Of a stretch of 64,000 nt of DNA, positions 24,570 to 36,700 are shown in pieces (the stretch's first letter is position 1; the number at the start of each line of letters is the position of its first letter). The position numbers were made by a program, and so were the translations under genes. The notes under the pieces are model-generated. The model saw only the letters and a program-made list of their open reading frames with translations, was not told where the DNA came from and did no database searches. Origin of the DNA: Lutjanus erythropterus. Lineage: Eukaryota > Chordata > Actinopteri > Lutjaniformes > Lutjanidae. Where the stretch lies: the NCBI GenBank assembly GCA_020091685.1, contig CM034600.1:1702024-1766023 (forward strand), read 5' to 3'.

Positions 24570-24764
24570 CTTGATAAAAGACTTCCGAGTAGGATAGACC
24601 GGCATATCCTCGCTCTAAGCTCCTCCAGAAGCCTCCCCTCCTCGTTTCCTTCAGGTAGATTTAAGGAATTGGAAAATCCTTCATGATAGCAGAGGGGAAA
24701 CGACTTCCAGGTCGAGAGAGGAGAGGAAATGAGGAGGCATAATTCAGTGTACTTAAAAACACCC
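24570..24764. repeat. Right half of the 7342-8091 type element
   Basis: TTGATAAAAGACTTCCGAGT, TATCCTCGCTCTAAGCTCC, GAAGCCTCCCCTCCTCG and GGAAAATCCTTCATGATAGC match 7887-8091 in the same order. It ends GTACTTAAAAACACCC, equivalent to GTAATGAAAAGCACCC at 8076-8092. The left half is missing. It directly abuts the second segment of the TTAA family copy at 24771. Confidence 0.75.
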
Positions 24765-24770
24765 ATTTTG

Positions 24771-24960
24771 TTGGGGTACCATGGCTCTGACACATCACCA
24801 AGCCATATTTCGTGTCCACCCAAGAAATCCTGAATGCACAAATTTTGAACAACAGTTTCATGGTCTAACTCTACAATTCAGTACTACATACTTCTCAGTG
24901 TTTTCACAAAATATTTTCTAACGTATAATGTGTGTAAGAAAAAACTTCCCCCCAGACCTC
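24771..24960 (-). repeat. TTAA-flanked repeat family, copy 3, second segment
   Basis: GGTACCATGGCTCTGACACA, TCCACCCAAGAAATCCTGAA and CAATTCAGTACTACATACTT match the reverse complement of 44570-44750 and the plus strand of 27243-27370. It is the continuation of the segment ending at 23912. Confidence 0.7.
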
Positions 24961-25956
24961 AGAAGTCAAACCTAAACTCTTTCTTTTTCCATCTGTGCCT
25001 CATCTTGCTAAAAACACAACCTTTCACAGTATACTGAGGACATTGCAGCCAAAACAGAAACATGTGGACATGTTCCACAACTTCCCCTGTGGTTCTCCTC
25101 ATCATTACAGCTGAACAAATTTTGGATATTCGTACAAAAATGATGGGCAGGGTTAACCATGGCCAGGTGGCCCCTGGCCACAAGGAGTAACTCTGTGGCC
25201 ACCAAGTTTTATCCCTGAACTGCAAGACTTCACCAACACAGTGTTACAGTTCAGCAAACATCCTGACCAGCATGACAGATTTTCTTCAGGCTGTGCATCA
25301 GCTAGACTTGATAGATTATCTTGATCATCAGGCGACGCTTGAGCCAGTTGTTTCAGATGGTAAAGTTGAAGTGTTGTGACTGCAAACAAACTGCTCCAGT
25401 GTTCAAGAGGTAAGCCAAGACCACAACACCTTTATAAACAATTGTGGCGATCACTTTGTGTTCCACAATCTGCTGCTATTGCTGTCTAGAAGTGGAAAAG
25501 TTGAAGTTGCATGCTGTAGGAGATGCTACCACAGCAACAGTGACTTGTTAGTCAGATTCGTGTGTAGAAAGAGGTTTATAGAATCTGGCTGACTGACTGC
25601 TTGTTCTTTGTCTGACTTAAGCGCTTTTTCTTTATGGGATGTTTACTGTCTGACAGCAGATGTGTACAAGAAGCAGATAAACTGTATTGGAAGATAATTC
25701 ACTTCTGAAATTCAAAACAGCAGTTAAGGTACTTCCTCTCTGATATTAATCTCCTCTACACCGCTGTGGAGGACGCGAAAGAGAGCTGAAGCTCCACTCA
25801 GAGTGTGTGATGGAGTGATACAGAATAAGTGTTTGTGTGTGTAAGTGTGTGACGAATGGCTTCACATCTGTTGACTGTAGTTAGTCTCCAATCACATTAA
25901 CGACAGCCTCAGATCAGGCTGATAGTCACATTGTCCAATCCTGCCACTGGAATTTA

Positions 25957-25957
25957 G

Positions 25958-26007
<50 letters not shown>
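25957..26007. repeat. (CA)n microsatellite
   Basis: About 50 bp of CA repeat with a single interruption (CAAACA). Confidence 0.95.
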
Positions 26008-26011
<4 letters not shown>

Positions 26012-26107
26012 ATTCTGACAGATGCTGTGATCTGAGAGCCCATGGATCGCCTTGTATAGCCCTGGCGCTCTGTTACCTCTTTCATGTGCCCCTCTCTGGC
26101 CTCAGGG

Positions 26108-26110
<3 letters not shown>

Positions 26111-26146
<36 letters not shown>
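26111..26146. repeat. (GT)n microsatellite
   Basis: About 18 GT units lying 100 bp from the (CA)n tract at 25957. The two are opposite in sense, so a single strand could pair them. Confidence 0.95.
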
Positions 26147-26149
<3 letters not shown>

Positions 26150-26780
26150 GGTGCTGGGCTCGTTCCTGGCCCTCAGTGCACTTCATTACCACCACACAGA
26201 GCATCAGCCTGCCCAACAACACATCAGAGAGACTGGGGAAAGTAGGAGGAGAGAGGAGAGGGATGTGAAAAGATGAAAGAATTGACAATGAGTAAGACAG
26301 AGACAAACGGAGAGGAGAACGATGGAGACAGGATGTGAGGGGGTGAAACTGACAGAGGAGTGTAGGTAGGCGCTGAAAAAAGCTGAAAAAGAAATTAGCA
26401 GAGAGAGAGACAGAGACTGGGGGAAGGTAGGCCGATGTGATGGAGAGGGAGCGATAGGAAGACAGGGAGAGAAAGTGAGTTGTTTTGTGTTGTTTGTTTG
26501 AAGCAGTTCTCACAAGCGCTTTGAACCAATAACGCTAATGAAGCACAGAAACTGCTGCAAAAACCAGCAGGAGAACAAGGACTTTTGTAGAAACTAAACA
26601 CACAGACACATACACACTCTGTGGAACAAAACTGACAAACAAAAAGTGGAACTGGAAGCAAGCTTTGAGAGTTTAATTGATTCATCAACAGTATTCATAC
26701 CTAAACAATGAAATATATAGTGTGATTTTCTGACCTGCCACCACCTACGGTTAAGGTTTGGACAACTAAAATTACTTGGT

Positions 26781-27440
26781 TTAAGTTTGTGTAACGCCAC
26801 AATCAATGTGTGTTAGGGTAAGGGAGTGTCACACCACAGAAATGTGTTATTAACCACCCAGCCTAATTTGAATAATTGAAAAATTGCTGTGTAGATAAAA
26901 TTAGGTCTCAAAATTATGAAAAATGATCAGTCTTCTCTGCTCTGAAACACTGTGTCCACTCTGCTGTCTCAGAGTCAAACACCACTACCACCTGAAAACT
27001 ATCTGAAACATGGACTCTGTCTATCAGCTTTATTGGACATGTCCAGACATGTTTGAGCCACCAGAGCCAGAGGACGGTGACAGGATGGTATTTTTTTTCC
27101 TTCTGTTTCTGGTTGTTGGAACTGAAGTGAGCTGAAGTGAACTGCTGGACTGATTTGGGCTGAGAGAGTTGCTGAGGGAACATTCTGAGAGTGGGGGGGG
27201 GGGGGGGGGTCGTTCATGTCCTTGGTTCATGGGGCTTGTATAGTGTTGTGGGACCATGGCTCTGACAAGTCACTGAGCCATGTTTCAGGTCCACCCAAAA
27301 ATTCCTGGACACAGAAATAGTTTAATGAGCTACAATTCAGTGCTACATAGTTGTCAGTCCTTTTACGTCTTAAGCAGCTATTTTCTAACATGTCTAATGT
27401 GTTTAGAGAAAACTTTTGATTCCCTTTTCACAGACTTTAA
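26781..27440 (-). mobile_element. TTAA-flanked repeat family, copy 2
   Basis: The reverse orientation of the copy at 44547-45190. Ends are TTTAAGTTTGTGTAACGC (left) and TCACAGACTTTAAA (right), decayed versions of the perfect ends seen there. The interior shows ACATGTCCAGACATGTTTGA and CCAGAGCCAGAGGACGGTGA. It contains a run of 17 G at 27193-27209. Short open frames on the minus strand look incidental. Confidence 0.75.
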
Positions 27441-27586
27441 ATCCTCCCTGTTTTCTCTTCTCTAAAAATGCAACCTCAACACTTCGTCCGTGGTTACCTG
27501 TTGGCTTGATATATACAGTGTCATGTCATACTCATCATTCTGCTGCTCTGTTTCTTTTCTCTAATAGAAATACTGTCATTTGCTAT

Positions 27587-28041
27587 CTAACTGTTCTGTT
27601 TCTCATGCAAACCCCTGCCCCTCACCTGCAAAGCTGAGACCCAGAACTGTCCCTTTACCCACAAGTCAAATCCCCTCACTTGTGTTCTCAACTGGCGCAC
27701 AGCGTCTGTGCTCCCGCAGCTTCCCGTGTGTTTCCCTAGTGACAACGAGTCTAGCTTGTGGCTGTCAAAAGCTAACACTTTTTGAAACTTTCTACAAGCA
27801 GCAGTGCCGCTGTCAACGTTACTCTCATGGTCTTTGAACACAACAAAATCCTCCTAAAGGTCCAACTTGGCCTTTGACGATATATTGTCCCAGTTAATGT
27901 CATCAGGTATAGCCAGCAGGTAGCCCACATCGCTGTCAAATCAGATATTGACACATCACATTGTTTGGCAGGATGTAGGGTCGAATGTTGCTGTAGACTT
28001 TCACAACAAAACCTTCATCACTGATTAGATTTGCTTCCTGC
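27587..28041 (-). pseudogene. Decayed coding-like segment, unrecognised
   Basis: On the minus strand, just after an acceptor-like TAACTGCAG at about 28050-28042, the sequence reads QEANLISDEGFVVKVYSN, IRPYILPNNVMCQYLI. A one-base shift near 27945 is followed by FDSDVGYLLAIPDDINW, DNISSKAKLDL, one stop, EDFVVFKDHESNVDSG, TAACRKFQKVLAFDSHK. The amino-acid composition is that of a soluble protein, and the apparent frame runs more than 100 codons with only one shift and one in-frame stop. I do not recognise the family. It could be a fragment of a transposon protein, a retrocopy, or an exon of a duplicated gene. The stop and shift argue that it is not functional. Antisense to prkcz, in its intron. 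Confidence 0.4.
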
Positions 28042-29217
28042 CTGCAGTTAGTTAATTTTTACTTGTGAATTTTTATATATAATTTTTACTCGGTACACAG
28101 CCTTTTTGAGAGCCACTCCACTGAGATTTTCCTTTGAAACATCTGCATGAAGTCTGGAGTTTTACTGACACTCCTGTGTGATCGCAAAAGATCAAAAATT
28201 GAAACTGTAATAAATATTGTTTACTGTGAACACATTACCCTGTTATTGCTTTATTATTATTCATGTTATCCTACTCTTACCTCTTAAATGACACAAATTT
28301 TAAACGTTCTTCTTCTTATTATTATTTTTGTCATTATCAGATACTCAAGCATAACATAAAGCACCGTCTATCACATGATTTTCAGGCATTTTATCTTGGA
28401 GGAGTATAACAGTGGTGAGAAAGTTTGACAGGCAGGCTTAGAGGAGGAGAATACACTTGACTTGTTTACATGCAAACATTCAGCTTGTATTATTTGTAGA
28501 CAGGCTACATACACACATACACTCACACACACTACATTGAGTTCAGCTGTTGTTGCTATTGGAAAAATGCACAGCTATGATAAGAAATACATTGGATTCA
28601 TTCTAATTTATTTTTTGGCATCACCTGCCTTCAGAAACCACATTGATTTCTTTATTTTAAGCTTTACCTGATCCTGCCTCTAAAAGCTGCCAATTCTTAG
28701 ATTGAGGTAACAACCAAAAACAACATGGAGAGCAGACCTGTGTACCTGTGGTCTTTCTGTGCCCATCTGACTTCATTTTGTTCTCAGAAAATGTCCTCAG
28801 AGCACATTTTAACAGGATGAGGGACCGATGTGAAACCATGGAAACAAACCAGACAAAAACTCTGCTGGCTGAATCACTCGGGCACAATTACTCTGCTGCC
28901 TCAACCTTCTCCATTCAGTTGTTTTTCTCTCCCTTTTTCATTCCTGTCTTCATTGCCACTGAGAAATGTAGCAACAAGGCGCCTGTCTTTCACTGTAAAA
29001 TTGCCTGTTGAATGTATATCACGCAGTTTATCATGGGTTCAGTCACTGGTATACATCTCGGATGTACAAGGTTGTGTCAAATGAAGGCATTTATGATTCA
29101 ATTATATCTGTTAAACATTAATGAAAATATGTGACATTCAACATTATCTATTTATTAGAATATAGGTGTGGTAGATCCTGTGCTGTTATTTATCATTTTA
29201 AGTTATTATTTAATGGG

Positions 29218-29400
29218 ACAGTTCCCCCTAAAATGAAAAAAGGATATTTTTCCTCTGCTCTGTAGTGCTACAGTATTTATCCAGCTCTACTGCTGTGGTG
29301 TGAGTAGCAGAGTTTTGGAGATATCAGCTTTATAAATGTCTGCCTTCTCCCCAGTTTAATGGAACTGGATGGCACCACAAAAATAATTTGAAAAACATAG
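29218..29400. repeat. Half copy of the 13764-14501 type element
   Basis: ACAGTTCCCCCTAAAATGAA, then TTTTGGAGATATCAGCTTTA and GTCTGCCTTCTCCCCAGTT match the left arm of that element. The right arm and its inverted end are missing. Confidence 0.7.
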
Positions 29401-30169
29401 CTCCTGGATGTATATTTTCTTTTTTTAATTAATTTTCTTAAATAATAGTCACTGTCATTTTTATCAAATGTTACTCAAACAGGAGTAAATAGTGTTTGTC
29501 TGGGACTATTTTCAGTCCACATTTGTTGTTTCAGTGAGTATTCAGAACAGCAGGGTGATGCATGAGGGGTCCAGTCAAAATAAACTATGGTATGTGTGGT
29601 CATGGTTATGAAGAAATGTGTCGCCTAGTGCAACAGTGTGGACAATAATGGAGCTCTGTTGCACAGAGGAATAATATCTTTCATAACAGTGGTTCCCAAC
29701 CTTTTTTCCTTGGACCCCCTCCCCCAATTTGTATCTAAGGAAAAGTGAGCCCCTCCAGCCCACACACTTACCAAGAGTAAGTGATTCATTCCAAAGCTTT
29801 CCTGTCCAAAATAAGCATCGATTTAATTGTTTCCATTCTTAGAACCTCTATCTTTGGTAAATGTCTCTTTTCTGGTATAAGCTTAACATTTTTTTCTTTT
29901 AACAACCCAACAGTGTAGGATTAAACACACTCGTCCTCACCAAAAGAATAATAATGATTCATTATCACAGAGCTTGAGAGATCGAAGAGTTGTGGCCTAC
30001 AAAGGACCTTTCTGTTTTTAATTGTTGACGAAGTGCATCATTTTAAATAGTTTGTGATTTTAGATAACATGCAGATATTGTTTTTGATGACCACAGAGCA
30101 GACAGTCTGACACGCCCCTAAAGAGTTGGAAACCAGTGATATCTAATATTATTTATGAATATAATTATT

Positions 30170-30340
30170 AGGGCTGCAAATAGCAATTCTTTTCATTGTT
30201 GATTAATGTGTTAATTATTTTCTTAGTTGATCAGTTCTCAGTTTTTTGGTCTGTAAAACGTCAGAAAGTGTTGAAAGATGTTGACCAGTGTTTCTCAAAG
30301 CCCAAGATAACGTCCCCACATGTCTTATTTTGTCCACATC
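30170..30340 (+). repeat. GGGCTGCA-family repeat, copy 5 (5' half)
   Basis: TTAGGGCTGCAAATAGCAAT, TTGGTCTGTAAAACGTCAG and TGTTGACCAGTGTTTCTCAA match the 5' half. After about 30340 the sequence is unrelated. Confidence 0.65.
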
Positions 30341-31337
30341 TCTATGTCCTCCATCTTATTGTGTACCATTGTAAAAACATTTATTTTTTATTATTTTTAA
30401 AATTAATTTTATCCATTTATTTTACTTTTCTCTCACCTTTTTGTTACTATTTAGGTTCTGGTTGCACTGATAATATTTTCTCATGCCTCCCTTTTTCCAT
30501 CAGGTACAAGTTTATGTACGGTTCTGTTGTTTTCTTTTTGTGTATTGCGGTATACATTGAGGAGTGTGTGTGTAGCATCTCTAAAAAAGATAATAAAGCT
30601 AAACATCTCAAAAAAGAAAATATTCACCTCTAAGAAGCTGGAGGATTTTTACTTTTTTCTAAAAAGTTTTTCTCCTGCTCTAAAGTCTTGGTGTATCAGA
30701 CCCTTCCATCCACCCCAGCCTCCTTCCTATGCACATATTGTCTTCTGTCACATAACTTCCTCCTTTGCTCCCGTTATAATTGCTATGGCCACTAGAGGTC
30801 ACCGTCTAACAATAAACATTAATATGGCTCTTAAGCTGCTTGAAGAGATGACCTATAGGGTCTTATTTTAGGCAATTTTTTTGCTTAGTATATATAATTG
30901 TAACGTAGCATTACTGTCAAGTAAATTATCACAAAATAATTATAACAAGAAAATTTGCGAGCCTGGAAGCAGCTCAAACAGTTCTCAGGACCTTTAGTTT
31001 GACAAAATGAAGTTGTGAATACTTTCTTCAGCGTATATTTCAAAGCAAAAAGTTAAGTTTAGTGTAGTTTGACACCTCACAGAGACGACATAAAACCACT
31101 TGAATACTGCTCTGTATCCTTCAGGTACTTTGTGATTCTTCTGTTTCGCTCCGTTCTGATCAAAGCAGGGGGTGAGCAGTAAATCAGTCCTCTGCAATCG
31201 TAGAAAGTTTACAGAATTTGGAGCACATGATGTGCTTCTAAACCTTTGTTCTTCTTCTCGTTGGTCTCCGCTCTCCATTACTGAGTAAAAACAGTTGTTG
31301 TACATAATGCTTTTTTATGTGTTTGTTTTTTTCTCAG

Positions 31338-31453
31338 CTGGAGAAGAAAGAGGTGACGCCACCCTTCAAACCTCAAATCTCTGATGACTACGGCCTCGAA
31401 AATTTTGACACGCAGTTTACTAATGAACCAGTGCAGCTAACACCAGATGATGA
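31338..31453 (+). CDS. prkcz: prkcz coding exon E: AGC tail with turn motif
   Basis: The acceptor is TTTTTTCTCAG and the donor GA|GTAAGT. The exon reads [44 protein letters not shown] and the NFD-x-x-F stretch are hallmarks of the AGC-kinase C-terminal tail. The Thr in QLTPDD matches the turn-motif phosphosite, T560 in human PKC-zeta (family knowledge). The exon is 116 nt and ends two bases into a Glu codon completed by the first base of exon F. Confidence 0.95.
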
Positions 31454-33129
31454 GTAAGTACTGCTTCTTCAGCTCCCATCGCTGCCATCATTAAAGTCAA
31501 CCTCATGTGAATAATTTAGAGCACTGCACACTTCTGTATGAAGATCCTGTATGAAGAAATTTCTTTAATGTAACCCACCACAATAAATATTTGACAGCAA
31601 TCGGTTATAAAGTTAAGTTATTGGTCTCTGCAGATTGATGTTGACAGCTACCAACTACAAGGAGAATAAAAAAAAACATTCAAACATGTAACCATGTACC
31701 TGAACTGAAGTTTTATTTACTGTACTCTCACTTTAATAAGAGGAAAATCAAACTGTAATAATACTACAGCTACTGTGCATCATTTTCCATTTTTCAAAAC
31801 TGTTTTGGAGCTATTTTTCTATATTTTAATCTGTTTTTCAATCTGTGGAAACCACGTCTCAGCCTCGAGCCTGAGTGGGTGTTGCCCATGACAGCTTGCT
31901 AATGTTAGCACTTACTTCTACTAGATGTTACATTTCATTCATGTTATTTCGACACCTGCTGAATCATCTGCAGCTCCTGTGCATTCAGCACTGTGTTCTT
32001 CTCATGGTATAAAAAGGGGCCAGTGGGGATTTGAATCAATTACACACTGATTCAACTCACAGGATCAGGTACCATGCACAGAGGTGAGGTAGTAGATAGG
32101 ACTTGTTGGCTGCAAGTGTAGTCAAAACAATACAGATAGTGAAAATTAAACTGCCAGGGCTGCTGATAGTGAAGTGATCTAGTGCCTGGTTTGTGCACCA
32201 GTCATATAACAAGGGGTGGAAATTGATGCCAGTGCTCATTTATTAATTCCTGATCAGGGTTGTGTGTGGACCTACACGTTTTCAGCATCAACACAACAGT
32301 TTTATTATCTTTTAGCACAAACACAGTGTAGAAACAGTACATAAAAGGCAGTTGTGCAAAAGCTCCATTGCGTAACACCCGTTTAGTTTGGAAGCAGCTC
32401 TCTAAGATCTGCTAATCCTGCCTGTGTACCACTAAAGTTCCTACAATATTGGATATTTATATTTACAGGAAAGGGCATGCAGCTGGGTTGTGGCAGTGTG
32501 TGTCAAACACACGACACTCATGGAATGTATTAAAGTCCATGCTGCGTAGAAAGATGTTTTAAAATATTGCAGGTGTTTGCACTCTTGCTTTAAATGATGT
32601 TTACAACTAGAGCGGTTGTCATCTACTCTGTACCAAAAATGTACACCCGCTGAAATTTTATTATTTTATTTTTTTTATTTTACTTTTATTTATCGTGGCA
32701 AGTTATTGAGAACAAATTCTTATTTGGAATGGCAGCCTGAAAAACCTATATAAGGTGTGCTATGACTGCAGAATAGTAACAAGAATAGTAATAAGATAAT
32801 TCATAGGATACTGATTTCTTAGCAAAAATACATTAAATTGGCATTACAGTTGAGAATGAAATTATACACATTATATGAGTCAAACTTTTATCAAAGCCCT
32901 TAATGTGGGTTTCCCAGTTGTTCCACTTAAACATGTAAAGCTCTACTTTATACAGTTATATATCATTTGCTTCTGAAGTACCTTTTTTTTCTTCCTTCTT
33001 TTAAAGACTAACGGTTCCATTAAGAACTCATCCAAAGGTCCCTTTTTAGAAGAAACAATTCCTCAAGGACTGTTGAAATCTTTAGAATCCCCTCAATGTG
33101 CACTAGATAAAACCATTGGAATATAAAAA

Positions 33130-33360
33130 GGTTCTCAGTAGAGCCCCTTGGGTGGGTTCTTGTTGGCACTGTTAGAAGTTGGAAAGGTTCTCAATAGACC
33201 CTCCAGAGAGAGATTCTGGGTGGAACCTTTCACAGATGGTTCTAGGTAATAGGCCATTATGTTGGGTTCTAAGTGGCACTCTCTAAATGGGTTCCAAGTA
33301 CAACTTTTAACAAGAACCAAAAAGAGTTGGGGACAAGCCGAAGAACCCTTTAGGGTTCTA
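33130..33360. repeat. Degenerate tandem array, GGTTCT core, ~26-bp period
   Basis: The core GGTTCT or a one-base variant (GATTCT, GGTTCC) occurs at 33130, 33155, 33186, 33212, 33238, 33265 and 33290, i.e. spacings of 25, 31, 26, 26, 27 and 25 bp, and again at 33354. Units often continue as TAAGTGGCACT or TGTTGGCACT. Some GAACC complements are interspersed, which may allow hairpins. Non-coding. Confidence 0.75.
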
Positions 33361-33710
33361 GTTAGGACCTTTATTTCTGTAAGTGTCTCTGCTACAGATA
33401 AGAAACTGTGCGTCCTCCCTGTCAAACAAACAAATCAAATAAATAAAAACAGTTCAGTTGGACCTTCTGTTCAGAATATCTTTGCTTTCTTCAATACAAT
33501 AATTCCAATATGTTCTAATATACTTTTGCAAATTCAAATCTTACAATTTCTGTGCTTATGGCTTGTGCCACAATCAGGCATCATACTAGAGTCAAGTTGT
33601 TGGTCAGTGGCTACAGGACAAAACTGATGATGATTGAGAGGTGAGCTGTGCCCAGCTGTTAGGGTGTCCAGCCAAAAACGGGCACATGTGGTCAGTAGGA
33701 CCAGTCATGT

Positions 33711-33714
<4 letters not shown>

Positions 33715-33757
<43 letters not shown>
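33715..33757. repeat. (GA)n microsatellite
   Basis: About 21 uninterrupted GA/AG units. Confidence 0.95.
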
Positions 33758-33759
<2 letters not shown>

Positions 33760-36700
33760 CTGATCTTACATGTATTTTCACACAAACAGTGGGTGCTGTG
33801 CCGTCTTCCCAGAAGACTTCTGCATCCAATAAAGAAAAACAACCCCCCCTGTAAGTTCCAACAGTGATGTCTTTATCCATCAGGGACATTGTTTTGATTA
33901 ATGCAAACATGTAGCCTTCAGGATCTGACAGGAGCCCTTGTTTAAGATTTAGCTTTAGAGAGAAAAGGCTGCAGAGATCTGGCACAACAACAGACACGGT
34001 GCAGGCTCCGCTGCTGCGGACTGTCTGCAGCCACAGCACGAAAACACAAGCATGGCCTGTTTTCTTCTGTGCTGTCACAAAATGGATTCCATAAGGCTTT
34101 GGCAGGCCCTGCCAATAGATATTACCAGGCTTATGTTAGACAACATTTTCATTTGAATCCATGCTGGATTGATTTTTCAGGCTCCAACATTTATATTTCT
34201 TCCTGCAAAGCTTTTATTGAACTGATTGGAGCAGAAGCTGAACTGAAAATTAAATACATCATGCACCTCGGCAACTTCCAAATAAAGTCAGCTTTATTTT
34301 TATCACTGACAATAGGACATGTACTTTTAAAAGATGATTGTAATCAAACAGTGGTGTAGCCAATCACCCTCTATAACAACCTATATATGGAAAAATATCC
34401 CATATTTTTCACTGCCGCTCAGCCACACCACCAGTTTTTCCCAGTGGGCACTAGTGGTATTGCAGGGAAAAACTCCCGACCAGCCCAAAAAGCATTATAC
34501 CCCATATAAATATATAAAAGAGATGTCTGTAAAACTTGATAAGACACCTCAAATGGTAAACAAGGTCAGTTATGATTCTTTCTATGATACATTTTTGATC
34601 CATGGAGGTTTCATATTTGTAAAAGTTAATTAGAGACACTATCACTAAAATGACTTTAGAGTTTTCTTTTTGTCGAGCCAAAATAGTTGCCGGCAGTTAA
34701 TTGGATATGTGGCAGTTTTATAGCTTTATATCTAGCTCACCAAAAAATACTGAGTCATACCAAAACAAAAGGCAGCAACTGCCATTTTACCTCATCAAAA
34801 AGCAATACAATTACAAATATGATTAAATCCTTTGTCTGACAGTGATATAAAATGAAATTTTACTGTTATCGTTACATTATTGTTATTATCATATCACAGT
34901 ATGCTTGTGATGTCCCAAGTAACTTTTAAAATCAAATAATTTCAATGGTTTTGGGGTGTTTCTGATCATTTGAAGCTCATGATATTTATGTTCAGATAAA
35001 ATAAAATTGGAACTTTAAATATAAAAAGCAACATGCTGCAATAGAAAAAAAAATAAATAGCACCAAACCTTTTCTGATAAAATATGACAGTTTATTTTAA
35101 TGCAACGCATTAATTTCTCCAGAATAGAACCCATTTGAGAGAAAATATTTGCCCACATGACAAAGGATGTCTTTAATGTCACAAAAAATTCAAAACACAA
35201 AATCTAATTTTTGACAAAAAAAAACAAAAACAAACAAAAAAAAACATGAGGTTTCTGCCTTTTTCCTTTGTAGGGCAGAGTAAATCATGCCGGTGCACAG
35301 CCTTATGGTTACAGGTCTGTTCATTATCTATACTTCCTGTCATTCTTGACTGGTGCCATTCAAGCTGTCGGTGATAGGTGTAAGTGTAATCACCACTGGT
35401 TCAGCAAGACTGTTGACTGCTCCATATTTAGTAGCTGGGTGACGTGGAGACTGACATAGGCAGACTTTTGAAAATGTACAGAACTAACTACATCATTGTG
35501 AGATGGCAGGGCACGGAGCAACAGGAGTGTTAATTGGAAGCGTGCGTGCCCATCATGCTCTGCACCCATGACAGACGTCTTTGGGTAGCTACCATGGCTC
35601 TTCCACAGTTTGACGGCGCTGTACACCTCTGCTGTTCACTAGACGCTGATCATCAAACCAGCACGAGAGTGGGTGAGCTCATTAAGGGGCAGAGCGTAAG
35701 CATAAGGGGCAGCGAGACGGCTCTGAAGCTCATTTGTGGCAGGGTTTGACATCAGCAGGCCGTGACAGACTTTTGAGGAGGCAATTGTGGAAGAGGCTGG
35801 GGTGGGTGCAGAAAGGGGGAGGAGGAAGATGAGTGGTAGAACAGGGTGGAGAGCGCACTGCCAGTTCAGCAGTGGAGTTATCAACCTGGCATCAAACACC
35901 GCGGCACATCAAAAGAAGACGCGCGCCTCCACCCTGCGTCTCGCACTTTATCTCCCCACCCCTCTCTCTTCCCTCTGTTACCAAGGAGAGGGGCTGATGT
36001 CGCCCACTCCCGCTAGGAGGGGGTGATGCAAAAAGCTCTCCAGTCTCCCCTCTCTCCCACTCGTGATGGGCTTGGCACGAGAAGAAAGAGAAGTGAGAGC
36101 CGTGTAGGGAGAGAGAAGGGTAAACCCTCCATGTTAGAGATTTACATTGCGACATTAAAAGCCAGGATTGCTGGGGGCCCTTGCCAGCATGGTGAGGAGA
36201 GGGGGAGGGAGGCTTTACTTTTTCTATGCCAGCTCCCTGTCTTAGAAAATGGCAGCCTCAGCCGGTGCCCAGAGTACCATACTTTCTCCTTCTGCAGCCT
36301 TGTTTCAGGGACTTCATTATTGTGAACACTGCTGTCTGGTCTGTCTGCTGAACCTGTTGCTTATCCTGACACTGTGCTGTATTCTGGGAAACTAATTCGT
36401 TCATTAAGCACTTTATTCTGTCTTCCCCTAATTTCTTTCTTTCCAGTGAAAACCAGCCTGCAGCTCAGAAACTGAAGTCTTACATCACGTATATTTAGCA
36501 GAAGGTTCTCTGTAGACCTTTGTGGTCCATGCACAGACTCCAGAGGTCTGGTTTCATCTTGACGTATCGTTATTATTATTATTATGTCGTCCCTCCAGGA
36601 TTTCACAGGCTTTTTTTTTTTGATTGTTGCAACCTACACTGCCTGATTTCACAGCAGCTTTTCTAAAAAGAAAGTGATGCAGTTTTTTGCAATGAAATTG

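Larger units (their letters stand above)
16071..31337 (+). other. prkcz: prkcz intron D-E (15.3 kb)
   Basis: The largest intron in the window. It holds repeats at 16450-16745, 19725-20059, 20100-20360, 21388-21850, 23549-23912, 24570-24960, 26781-27440, 29218-29400 and 30170-30340. Microsatellites lie at 18533, 25957 and 26111, and an unrecognised decayed coding segment at 27587-28041. Sequence at 19377-19480 with CGATTC/GATTCAATT and CATGATGCATCACGATGCAT may belong to another degraded element. 17000-18500, 22200-23000 and 25000-25900 show neither repeats nor coding sequence that I can recognise. Confidence 0.7.

Noticed and set aside
24404..24841. A 145-codon minus-strand open frame
   Set aside because: Lies across two different repeat fragments (7342-type element and TTAA family), so it is a chance fusion of repeats.
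26082..26513. A 143-codon minus-strand open frame
   Set aside because: Built from a (GT)n microsatellite and purine-rich DNA, giving Ser/Leu/His runs; simple-sequence artefact.
30196..30633. A 145-codon plus-strand open frame
   Set aside because: Starts in a GGGCTGCA-family repeat and continues in AT-rich DNA; Phe/Ile/Leu-rich with no recognisable domain.
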